12,593 nt of DNA. Origin: SYFY01 sp031385325. GTDB taxonomy: Bacteria; Pseudomonadota; Gammaproteobacteria; Pseudomonadales; Azotimanducaceae. Each line of letters opens with the position of its first letter. The first letter of the stretch is position 1. Below the pieces are notes generated by a model. It was given only the letters and a program-made list of their open reading frames with translations, was not told the DNA's origin and did no database searches. The DNA is taken from contig JANNBJ010000057.1 in NCBI GenBank assembly GCA_031385325.1, positions 1 through 12,593 on the forward strand, read 5' to 3'. Position numbers and translations under genes: made by a program. Positions 1 through 5,790 of this stretch are shown piece after piece.

Positions 1-1
1 C

Positions 2-49
2 AAAATCACTTTCGCCAAGTCCTACGTCAAATCCGGCGTCATCTCCTAG
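2..49 (+). CDS. possible 3' end of a plus-strand gene cut by the window edge
   Basis: The frame starting at base 2 reads 15 codons and then TAG at 47-49. The visible C-terminus is KITFAKSYVKSGVIS. The codons look protein-like, with G or C mostly in third position, but the piece is too short to assign a family. If real, the gene converges on the molybdenum-hydroxylase operon that ends at 267. The same frame stays open after the TAG until TGA at 278-280, but that continuation has no recognisable homology and no start signal. Confidence 0.3.
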   Translation, partial: KITFAKSYVKSGVIS

Positions 50-266
50 CCGCTTACTGCCAATCGCCCTTGTGGAGTCCGACAATCCGCCGTCAGGCGA
101 CGCGGGCCGCACTTGTTCAGCCCAGCAAAATCCTTCGCAGCGGGCTTTCTGACCGGCGCAGTCAAGAACTCGCTTCAGGCTCATTTCTGGATTGAATACA
201 CTGCCACGGGTGTGAACCGGATTATCCAGGGCGGGACGGTAACGGGCCAGGATGCGGGACGGAAAA
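50..266. other. intergenic region at the left end
   Basis: About 217 bp lie between the possible gene end at 49 and the stop codon of the MoaD-like gene at 267. A short hairpin, CGCC-GTCA-GGCG (about 88-99), is visible, but no U-tract follows it, so I do not call a terminator. No tRNA-like structure or convincing ORF was seen. The plus-strand frame open to 280 is weakly coding-like and unexplained. Confidence 0.5.
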
Positions 267-509
267 TCAGCCGCCATTGATCCTGGGCATCAACACCACC
301 TCCGCACCGACAGGGATGGGCTCCCCCCAGTTATCCCGGAAAATTTCGCCGTTGATGGCAACGGCGATTCCGGCGTCGAGATGGCTTTCGGTTTGCGGAT
401 AACGTTCGACCAGCTTGTTCATCAACTCGCGGATGGTGGCGGCTTCAATATCGATCGAAGCCGCTCCACCCACAGCGCCGCGTAACAAGCCGGTCACCGC
501 TATCTTCAT
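267..509 (-). CDS. MoaD/ThiS-family sulfur carrier-like protein
   Basis: This is an 80-residue ubiquitin-fold protein. It begins MKIAVTGLLRGAVGG, similar to the first beta strand and loop of MoaD, and ends MPRINGG. The terminal Gly-Gly is the residue pair that MoaD and ThiS use to carry a thiocarboxylate. MoaD is the small subunit of molybdopterin synthase, so a role in making or sulfurating the cofactor of the enzyme encoded just upstream is plausible. I chose ATG at 509 because it gives the standard MoaD N-terminus and length (E. coli MoaD is 81 residues). The frame can also start at TTG 533, which overlaps the TGA of the preceding gene (530-532) as TTGA and would add eight atypical residues. 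Neither start has a strong Shine-Dalgarno. It is last in the operon, so coupling to the Mo subunit is likely. It could instead be a general MoaD paralog or another sulfur carrier. Confidence 0.82.
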   Translation of the reverse strand: MKIAVTGLLRGAVGGAASIDIEAATIRELMNKLVERYPQTESHLDAGIAVAINGEIFRDNWGEPIPVGAEVVLMPRINGG

Positions 510-529
510 GGCCGATACCCCGCGTGGGC

Positions 530-2794
530 TCAACCCGCTGCGCGTTGTGCCTTGATGGCTTTGAGAATACGCGGTGGTGACATGGGCACATGATTCATGC
601 GCACACCCACCGCATTCGACACAGCATTACCAATGGCAGCCAGCGGCGGCACGATCGATGTCTCGCCCACACCACGAATTCCGTACGGATGTCCGGGGTT
701 CGGAATCTCGAGGATCTTGGTGTCGATGAACGGCAGGTCGGAACACACCGGAATGCGGTAGTCGAGGAAGCCCGGGTTCTGCAACCGGCCGTCCTTGCCA
801 TAAACGTATTCTTCGTTGAGCGCCCAGCCGATACCCTGCGCCGCTGCTCCCTGGAACTGACCTTCCACGTAGTCCGGGTGAATCGCCTTGCCGGCGTCCT
901 GGATCACGGTGTAACGGAGCACTTTGGTTGCGCCGGTTTCCGGATCCACTTCCACATCACAGATGTGGCTGGCGAAGGACACGCCAGCACCATCGGCAAC
1001 CGTTTCGTTGTGACCGGCAATCGGACCACCCGTACGGGGTGACTTGGCCGCAATCTTGGCCAATGACAAAGGCTCGAGATTGTTGTGTTGCATGCCAATG
1101 GCACATGCCTGGCCGTCTTTCCACTCGACTTCCTCAACCGGAATATCCCAGGTCTTGGCTGCACGAGCGCGCAGTTCATTCACTGCGTTGCGGGCTGCAA
1201 AGATGATGGCCATGCCGGACGAGAAGGTGCCGCGGCTGCCTTCGGTGGTGTCGTTGTGGCCAAGCGAAGCGGTATCGGCAATCGTACATTTCACGCTCTC
1301 ATAGGAAACCCCGAGTTCTTCTGCCGCGATCAGCGACAGCGATGCGCGAGAACCGCCTACGTCCACCGTGCCCACTGAAACGTTGACCGTTCCGTCGACA
1401 CCGATGTTGATGGTCGCGCAGGTCTGACCGCCAAAGTTGAACCAGAAACCACACGCCATGCCGCGTCCCTGGTTCGGGCCGAGTTTGGCTTTCATCTGTG
1501 GATGATTTTTCACCGCTTCCAGCGTGGCACGAATACCGATCGGTCCATACGTTGGACCGTAGGAGGCGCGGGTTCCTTCTTTGGCCGCGTTCAGCAGACG
1601 GAAGTCCACCGGATCCATGCCGATCTGGTGGGCAACCAGATCCATGGTGCTCTCAACGGCAAATGCCGCCATCGGCGCCGACGGTGCGCGATAGGCTGCA
1701 ACTTTCGGACGATTCACCAGCACGTCATAAGCGATCGCCTTGACGTTGGGCAGGTCGTAACACGCCCAGGCCGTCATGCCACCGAGCATGCCCCAGATGC
1801 CGGGGAATGCGCCGTCCTGATAACGCAGCACCGCCAGCGCACCGGTAATTCGACCGTCGCGCTTGGCGCCGATCTTGACGTCGATGGAGGTCGAGCAGGT
1901 TGGGCCGGTACCACGGAACACTTCTTCGCGGGTCAGCACCAGCTTGACCGGACGATTTGCCTTGCGCGACAGCGCCAGGGCAATGGGTTCCATCCAGACG
2001 TGGGTCTTGCCGCCAAAACCACCACCGATTTCCGAGGAGGTGACTTTCAGCTTGGCGATGTCCATGCCCAGCAGTTGCGCGCATTGCGTGCGGAAGGTGT
2101 AGTGACCCTGCGTGGTCACCCACAATTCACCCTGGCCATCCGGTCCGACACTGGCGAGACAGGCGTGTGGTTCGATGTACCCCTGGTGCGTCTGCTCGGT
2201 CTTGTAGCTGCGTTCGATGATGACATCGGCTTCGGCGAACCCGGCTTCGATATCACCATGCCCGAACTGGGAAACCTGGCAGACGTTGGTGGGCTTGTTG
2301 GACTCCGGGTTGCCCGTGGTACGTACCCAGGACTGCACAACCGGTGCGTTGTCCTGCATCGCCTCGTCCACATCGGTGACGTGGGGCAGCACCTTGTATT
2401 CGACCTTGATCAACTTCAGCGCCTGCCTGGCGGTTTCCGCATCGATCGCAGCCACTGCGGCAACCGCATGTCCGTCGTACAGCGCCCGACCCCGGGCCAT
2501 GCAGTTTTCGAGGATATCGAGCATGTCGCGCTTGCCTTTCACCAGATCGGGCAGATCGTCGCTGGTGATGATGGCTTTCACACCTGGCAGCTTTTCAGCC
2601 TTGCTGATGTCGATCTTCTTGATCTGGGCATGTGCATGTGGCGAGCGGAGGATCAAACCCACCAGCTGACCAGCAGCGGAGGCGTCCGCGCCATACCGCG
2701 CGCGACCCGTAACCTTGTCCAGACCGTCCGGCCGAGGCACCCGTGTGCCGATAATCTTGAAGGTCTGATTTGTGAAACTCGGATCAGTTGTCAC
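530..2794 (-). CDS. molybdenum hydroxylase large subunit (molybdopterin-binding, xanthine dehydrogenase/CoxL superfamily)
   Basis: This 754-residue protein is the catalytic subunit of a three-subunit molybdenum hydroxylase; CoxL and HcrA are of similar size. Visible features are the N-terminal hammerhead domain with RPDGLDKVTGRARYGAD (21-37) and SPHAHA (51-56), IGGGFGGK at 256-263, AYRAPSAP at 367-374, and the C-terminal GVGE at 708-711. Glu711 is the expected base that activates the Mo-bound hydroxyl. The loop at 367-374 lacks the Cys of the CoxL copper-binding loop, so this is not a form I CO dehydrogenase. At 478-484 the protein has DVGGSRA where most relatives have a GQG-containing cofactor loop. 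The start is GTG at 2794, supported by AGGAGA at 2802-2807, seven bases upstream. The gene lies 59 bp after the 2Fe-2S gene. Substrate is unknown; aromatic acyl-CoA, aldehyde or N-heterocycle hydroxylation are all possible. Confidence 0.93.
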   Translation of the reverse strand: MTTDPSFTNQTFKIIGTRVPRPDGLDKVTGRARYGADASAAGQLVGLILRSPHAHAQIKKIDISKAEKLPGVKAIITSDDLPDLVKGKRDMLDILENCMARGRALYDGHAVAAVAAIDAETARQALKLIKVEYKVLPHVTDVDEAMQDNAPVVQSWVRTTGNPESNKPTNVCQVSQFGHGDIEAGFAEADVIIERSYKTEQTHQGYIEPHACLASVGPDGQGELWVTTQGHYTFRTQCAQLLGMDIAKLKVTSSEIGGGFGGKTHVWMEPIALALSRKANRPVKLVLTREEVFRGTGPTCSTSIDVKIGAKRDGRITGALAVLRYQDGAFPGIWGMLGGMTAWACYDLPNVKAIAYDVLVNRPKVAAYRAPSAPMAAFAVESTMDLVAHQIGMDPVDFRLLNAAKEGTRASYGPTYGPIGIRATLEAVKNHPQMKAKLGPNQGRGMACGFWFNFGGQTCATINIGVDGTVNVSVGTVDVGGSRASLSLIAAEELGVSYESVKCTIADTASLGHNDTTEGSRGTFSSGMAIIFAARNAVNELRARAAKTWDIPVEEVEWKDGQACAIGMQHNNLEPLSLAKIAAKSPRTGGPIAGHNETVADGAGVSFASHICDVEVDPETGATKVLRYTVIQDAGKAIHPDYVEGQFQGAAAQGIGWALNEEYVYGKDGRLQNPGFLDYRIPVCSDLPFIDTKILEIPNPGHPYGIRGVGETSIVPPLAAIGNAVSNAVGVRMNHVPMSPPRILKAIKAQRAAG

Positions 2795-2801
2795 TGTACT
2801 T

Positions 2802-2807
2802 TCTCCT
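2802..2807 (-). promoter_or_regulatory. Shine-Dalgarno for the Mo subunit gene
   Basis: The minus strand reads AGGAGA here, seven bases before the GTG start at 2794. It fixes that GTG as the start, since no ATG lies in the same short region. Confidence 0.75.
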
Positions 2808-2853
2808 GAATTCGATAACGTCTTGTGCGATGAAGTCTGTGTTATTCAGCGCC

Positions 2854-3381
2854 TTACGCGCTTTTCTTCACGGCCTTTTTGGCTGACTTCTTCGCCGCCT
2901 TGGTGGCATCCACCGCAAGTTCCTTAGCCGCAGCCTGAACCGCCCGTACGATCTTGTCGTAGCCCGTGCATCGGCACAGGTTGCCAGCCAGGGCATAACG
3001 AATCTGCGTTTCGCTCGGGTCTGGATTACGGTCCAGCAGAGCCTTCGCCGAAACCAGGAATCCTGGTGTACAGATCCCACACTGCAGCGCGGCGTGTTCA
3101 ATGAACTTCGACTGCAGGGCATGCAGTTTGCCGCCGCTGGCCATCCCTTCCACCGTCGTCACGGTACGACCTTCCACTTCTGCACCCAGCACCAGGCAGG
3201 CACAGACCAGCCGGTCATCAACGGTGACACTGCAGGCACCACAGTCACCCGTGCCGCAGCCTTCTTTTGCGCCCGTCAAACCAACCCGGTCGCGCAACAC
3301 ATCCAGCAGCACCTCACCGGGCTGGCAGACAAATTCAACGGCGTCGCCGTTGATCGTTGTGGTTACATGAACTCCAGACAT
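2854..3381 (-). CDS. molybdenum hydroxylase small subunit, two [2Fe-2S] clusters
   Basis: This 175-residue protein transfers electrons from the Mo site to FAD in the hydroxylase complex. The N-terminal plant-ferredoxin-like domain carries Cys42, Cys47, Cys50 and Cys62 (GCGTGDCGAC). The C-terminal helical domain carries Cys101, Cys104, Cys136 and Cys138 (QCGICTPG and NLCRCTGY). All eight cluster ligands are present, and Gln100 sits at the usual contact to the molybdopterin cytosine dinucleotide. The family is usually about 155-165 residues. The extra length is a Lys/Ala-rich tail at 159-175 with seven Lys, resembling a histone H1-type tail. The ATG at 3381 follows AGGGGG at 3391-3396. The gene starts 5 bp after the FAD-subunit stop (TAA, 3387-3389), so the two are co-transcribed. 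No export signal is visible, so the protein is probably cytoplasmic. Confidence 0.95.
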   Translation of the reverse strand: MSGVHVTTTINGDAVEFVCQPGEVLLDVLRDRVGLTGAKEGCGTGDCGACSVTVDDRLVCACLVLGAEVEGRTVTTVEGMASGGKLHALQSKFIEHAALQCGICTPGFLVSAKALLDRNPDPSETQIRYALAGNLCRCTGYDKIVRAVQAAAKELAVDATKAAKKSAKKAVKKSA

Positions 3382-3386
3382 GACGC

Positions 3387-4244
3387 TTAACCCCCTGCTC
3401 GCTGATAGGCGATTCTTGCGGCCCGCTTGGCCAGAACGCCTGCTACTTCGGTTCGAAACTCTATGGTGCCGCGTTTATCATCGATGGGACGACAGGCCGC
3501 TTCACAGGCTGCAACAAGTGCAGCGATGGCCCCATCGTCAAGCTTGGTGCCAACAATGGCCTTCCGCGCGGCAGGAACAACGATAACCGTGGGTCCCACA
3601 GCGCCGAGTACGACGCGTGCATCATCGACAACACCGCCACGACCGAGTGTCAGGCTGACCGCTGCGCTGCACACCGCAATATCCATCTCGGTGCGAGGTG
3701 TGAATCGCAGATAGGCATCGCCGGTTTTGCCTTTGCGTGCCGGCAGGGAGATGGCTTCGATGACTTCGCCTTTTTTCAGCGACGTCTTGCCAGGACCGGT
3801 GACCACATCTTCAACCGCCACCGTGCGCCGACCTTTTGGACCGACGACCACTGCCTTGGCTTTCGCAGCCACCATGGCCGGTACACTGTCCGCTGCAGGT
3901 GAAGCGTTGCAGAGATTGCCAACTACCGTGCAGCGGCTCTGGATCTGATCCGAACCGATCAGGTTTGCGGCTTCAACGACACCGGGCCACGCTTTTTTCA
4001 GCGCGTCGTTTTCACCCAGTTGAGCGCAGGACACTGCCGCGCCGATCTTGAAACCACTGGCTGACTTGCTGATCGATTGCATGGCCGGGATGCGCTTGAT
4101 ATCAACCACCAGGTCCGGGTCGATCGTTCCGCTCTTCAGACGTACCAGTAGATCGGATCCGCCTGCCAGCACAAAGGCATTGCCTTTGGCCTTGGACAGC
4201 AGGCTGACCGCGTCCTTCGTGGATGTGGGCGCTTCGTATCGCAT
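3387..4244 (-). CDS. molybdenum hydroxylase FAD-binding medium subunit (CoxM-like)
   Basis: This 285-residue protein is the flavin subunit that passes electrons from the 2Fe-2S clusters to the final acceptor. FAD-binding motifs are AGGSDLL at 27-33 and TVVGNLCNASPAADS at 106-120, which match the two pyrophosphate loops of the CoxM/XDH-B family. The C-terminal CO_dehydrogenase flavoprotein domain ends around FRTEVAGVLAKRA. Its length is close to CoxM. The extra cysteine-rich insert that gives 4-hydroxybenzoyl-CoA reductase beta its 4Fe-4S cluster is not seen. I chose ATG at 4244 because it begins MRYEAP, as family members do, and follows AGGAGA at 4256-4261. The frame is open to an upstream ATG at 4304, but those 20 residues are unlike the family and would overlap an inverted repeat. 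It is first in the operon. Confidence 0.93.
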   Translation of the reverse strand: MRYEAPTSTKDAVSLLSKAKGNAFVLAGGSDLLVRLKSGTIDPDLVVDIKRIPAMQSISKSASGFKIGAAVSCAQLGENDALKKAWPGVVEAANLIGSDQIQSRCTVVGNLCNASPAADSVPAMVAAKAKAVVVGPKGRRTVAVEDVVTGPGKTSLKKGEVIEAISLPARKGKTGDAYLRFTPRTEMDIAVCSAAVSLTLGRGGVVDDARVVLGAVGPTVIVVPAARKAIVGTKLDDGAIAALVAACEAACRPIDDKRGTIEFRTEVAGVLAKRAARIAYQRAGG

Positions 4245-4298
4245 GGGCTTGAGTCTCTCCTTCGTTGGATGCGCTGGGCGTGTTATTCGGGCCTGCCG

Positions 4299-4314
4299 TG
4301 TCATTCACATGACA
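4299..4314. promoter_or_regulatory. inverted repeat, candidate operator of the hydroxylase operon
   Basis: The sequence TGTCAT-TCAC-ATGACA is a perfect 6-bp-arm inverted repeat with a 4-bp spacer. It lies 54 bp upstream of the FAD-subunit ATG. The geometry resembles sites for dimeric regulators, and the 4-bp spacing also occurs in FNR-type sites, but the half-site is not an FNR consensus. Operator function is inferred from position only. Confidence 0.35.
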
Positions 4315-4548
4315 ATGGCGGGGCCTGAGAGTTGATCGAAAGGCAAGTGCCGCAGGTTACTCGCCGGACGCGTGAACCGCATCAATTGAGTTCCACCGTC
4401 GCCTGAACTGCTGCCTTCCCAGACACACATAGTAGTGAAAGAAGGGAAACAATAGGAATAGGGGAACACGTCAAATCAGTGACAAAGCAGGGATTGATGC
4501 GCATGACACCATCACGCTGCCATCGGCCAGCTGTCAGCCTGCGATCGC

Positions 4549-4570
4549 CCAGCGGTATGCCAGCGGTAAG
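4549..4570 (+). repeat. tandem 11-bp direct repeat, candidate regulator site
   Basis: CCAGCGGTATG (4549-4559) is followed immediately by CCAGCGGTAAG (4560-4570), matching at 10 of 11 bases. The 11-bp period puts both copies on the same face of the helix. The pair lies 57-78 bp upstream of the amidohydrolase ATG and just upstream of a possible -10 at 4596-4601, where an activator would sit. Confidence 0.45.
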
Positions 4571-4592
4571 GTAGTGCGACCGATCTGACTTC

Positions 4593-4601
4593 TGGCATAG
4601 T
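4593..4601 (+). promoter_or_regulatory. possible extended -10 for the amidohydrolase gene
   Basis: TGG-CATAGT fits a TGn extended -10 with four of six bases of TATAAT. Transcription would start near 4608, leaving a leader of about 19 bases with the Shine-Dalgarno GGAGA at 4616-4620. No good -35 lies 16-18 bp upstream, which would fit an activator-dependent promoter but also fits chance. Confidence 0.22.
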
Positions 4602-4626
4602 CGCGTGGCCGCACTGGAGATCGTCC

Positions 4627-5790
4627 ATGTCACACCCCTTCACTGTCGATGCCGATTCACATGTGCTGGAACCACCGGATCTGTGGGTCAACTATCTGGA
4701 GCCAAAGTTCCGGGACCGCGGCATTTTCATCAGACAGACACCTGACGGCGAAGAACTAGTGGTGGACAACGAAGTCATCATGCGTGGTCGTCTGGCAAGC
4801 CTTGGCGGCGTCGAGCACGAGGCGACGGAACTATTCATGGACGCGTCGATTCCCTATCTGGAGACGTGTCCTGCCGCCTCCATGTTTACCGATGCCCGGG
4901 TCAAACTGCTGGATAACTGGCAGGTCAGCGCCGGACTGACGTTTCCGACCATCGGTATCCTGTGGGACAAGGAAGACGACCCTGAACTGGCAATGGCGTA
5001 CGCCCGCGCCTACAACAACTGGCAGTGGGACTTCGCCAGACCGGCACTGGACCGGATCGTCCCGATCGCGCACATCCCGCTCTACGATCCCGCTCTTGCG
5101 CTGATCGAACTCAGGCGTTGTCTCAAGCTCGGCTTCAAGGGCATGTTCATCGCCCCGGAACGAATTCTCGGCAAACGCCCATCGCATCCGGATTTCGATC
5201 CACTGTGGGCGGAAATGCAGGCTGCCGATCTGCCGGTATGCATGCATCTCATTGTTCGCTTCAAGCGGGCGGTGGGGCTCGCCAACCACGGTTGGTACGA
5301 TCGGGGAGAACCGATGAACACCCTGTTTGCCTTCGGTCTGGGTGGCACCATGCAACTGGTGCCCGCTCTTTCGAGCCTGGTGTGTGATGGCTTGTTTGAC
5401 CGATTTCCGCAGCTGAAGGTTCTGGTTGTAGAAGCCGGCGCCGGATATGCGGCCTATGTCATGGATCGGCTGGACGAGAAGTATCAGCGGTTTGGCAAGT
5501 TCGCGCCCATCAAACACAAGCCCAGCGAGTATTTTCGACGCAACCTCTGGTTTGTGATGGACCCAGGTGAACGGTCCATCAATTCACAGTGCGATCTGGT
5601 TGGCGAAGATCGTTTTCTGTGGGGTTCGGACTATCCCCACATCGATTCACATATCAATGCCGCCAATGAAGTTCGCGCAAGTCTTGCACCGATGGCCGAA
5701 CGGCGACGTAACCTGGTGCTCGGCGGGAACGCCGCAAAGCTGTTCAATCTCGATCATTCACTCGCCTCTCGATTCGAAAAGTCAGGCTGA
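4627..5790 (+). CDS. amidohydrolase family 2 (ACMSD-like) metal-dependent hydrolase or decarboxylase
   Basis: This 387-residue protein belongs to the Amidohydro_2 group of TIM-barrel enzymes, which includes aminocarboxymuconate semialdehyde decarboxylase and resorcylate decarboxylases. The first metal motif is VDADSHVLEP with Asp8, Asp10 and His12. His207 lies in VCMHLIV, Glu269 in VVEAGAG, and Asp335 and His338 in GSDYPH. Length and N-terminus fit the DADSH-type subfamily often found beside P450s and acyl-CoA genes in catabolic clusters. The ATG at 4627 follows GGAGA at 4616-4620. It is the only clear complete plus-strand gene, diverging from the Mo hydroxylase operon and overlapping the P450 3' end by 9 bp. 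C-C hydrolysis or decarboxylation of a ring product is plausible; the substrate is unknown. Confidence 0.9.
   Translation: MSHPFTVDADSHVLEPPDLWVNYLEPKFRDRGIFIRQTPDGEELVVDNEVIMRGRLASLGGVEHEATELFMDASIPYLETCPAASMFTDARVKLLDNWQVSAGLTFPTIGILWDKEDDPELAMAYARAYNNWQWDFARPALDRIVPIAHIPLYDPALALIELRRCLKLGFKGMFIAPERILGKRPSHPDFDPLWAEMQAADLPVCMHLIVRFKRAVGLANHGWYDRGEPMNTLFAFGLGGTMQLVPALSSLVCDGLFDRFPQLKVLVVEAGAGYAAYVMDRLDEKYQRFGKFAPIKHKPSEYFRRNLWFVMDPGERSINSQCDLVGEDRFLWGSDYPHIDSHINAANEVRASLAPMAERRRNLVLGGNAAKLFNLDHSLASRFEKSG

Larger units (their letters stand above)
4245..4626. other. divergent intergenic/promoter region
   Basis: These 382 bp separate the leftward hydroxylase operon from the rightward amidohydrolase gene and must hold both promoters unless there is read-through. 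It contains a TGTCAT-N4-ATGACA inverted repeat at 4299-4314 and a tandem 11-bp repeat at 4549-4570, listed separately. The middle (about 4420-4480) is locally A-rich on the plus strand. A minus-strand open frame at 4382-4633 runs through it but resembles no family. Confidence 0.7.

Noticed and set aside
88..99. Short hairpin CGCC-GTCA-GGCG as a terminator for the left-edge gene
   Set aside because: Only a 4-bp stem, with no following T-run on either strand.
50..280. Plus-strand open frame continuing in phase after the TAG at 47-49, suggesting a nonsense-interrupted gene
   Set aside because: The first half is Arg/Pro-rich and non-protein-like. The latter part (from about 131) looks more coding-like but has no family match and runs into the MoaD-like gene. 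Too weak to call a pseudogene.
1502..2809. Long plus-strand open frame (435 codons) antisense to the Mo subunit gene
   Set aside because: It lies almost wholly inside a well-supported gene, and its translation resembles no family; it is a by-product of GC-biased codon use.
530..4244. Aerobic CO dehydrogenase (coxMSL)
   Set aside because: Subunit order and sizes fit the superfamily, but the large subunit has AYRAPSAP instead of the Cys-containing copper-binding loop of form I CoxL.
4382..4633. Minus-strand 83-codon open frame in the divergent region
   Set aside because: No recognisable family and no Shine-Dalgarno, and it overlaps the amidohydrolase start and promoter region; probably chance.
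4831..5517. Minus-strand open frame (228 codons) inside the amidohydrolase gene
   Set aside because: The plus-strand gene has clear metal-binding motifs over the same bases; the antisense frame shows no domain.
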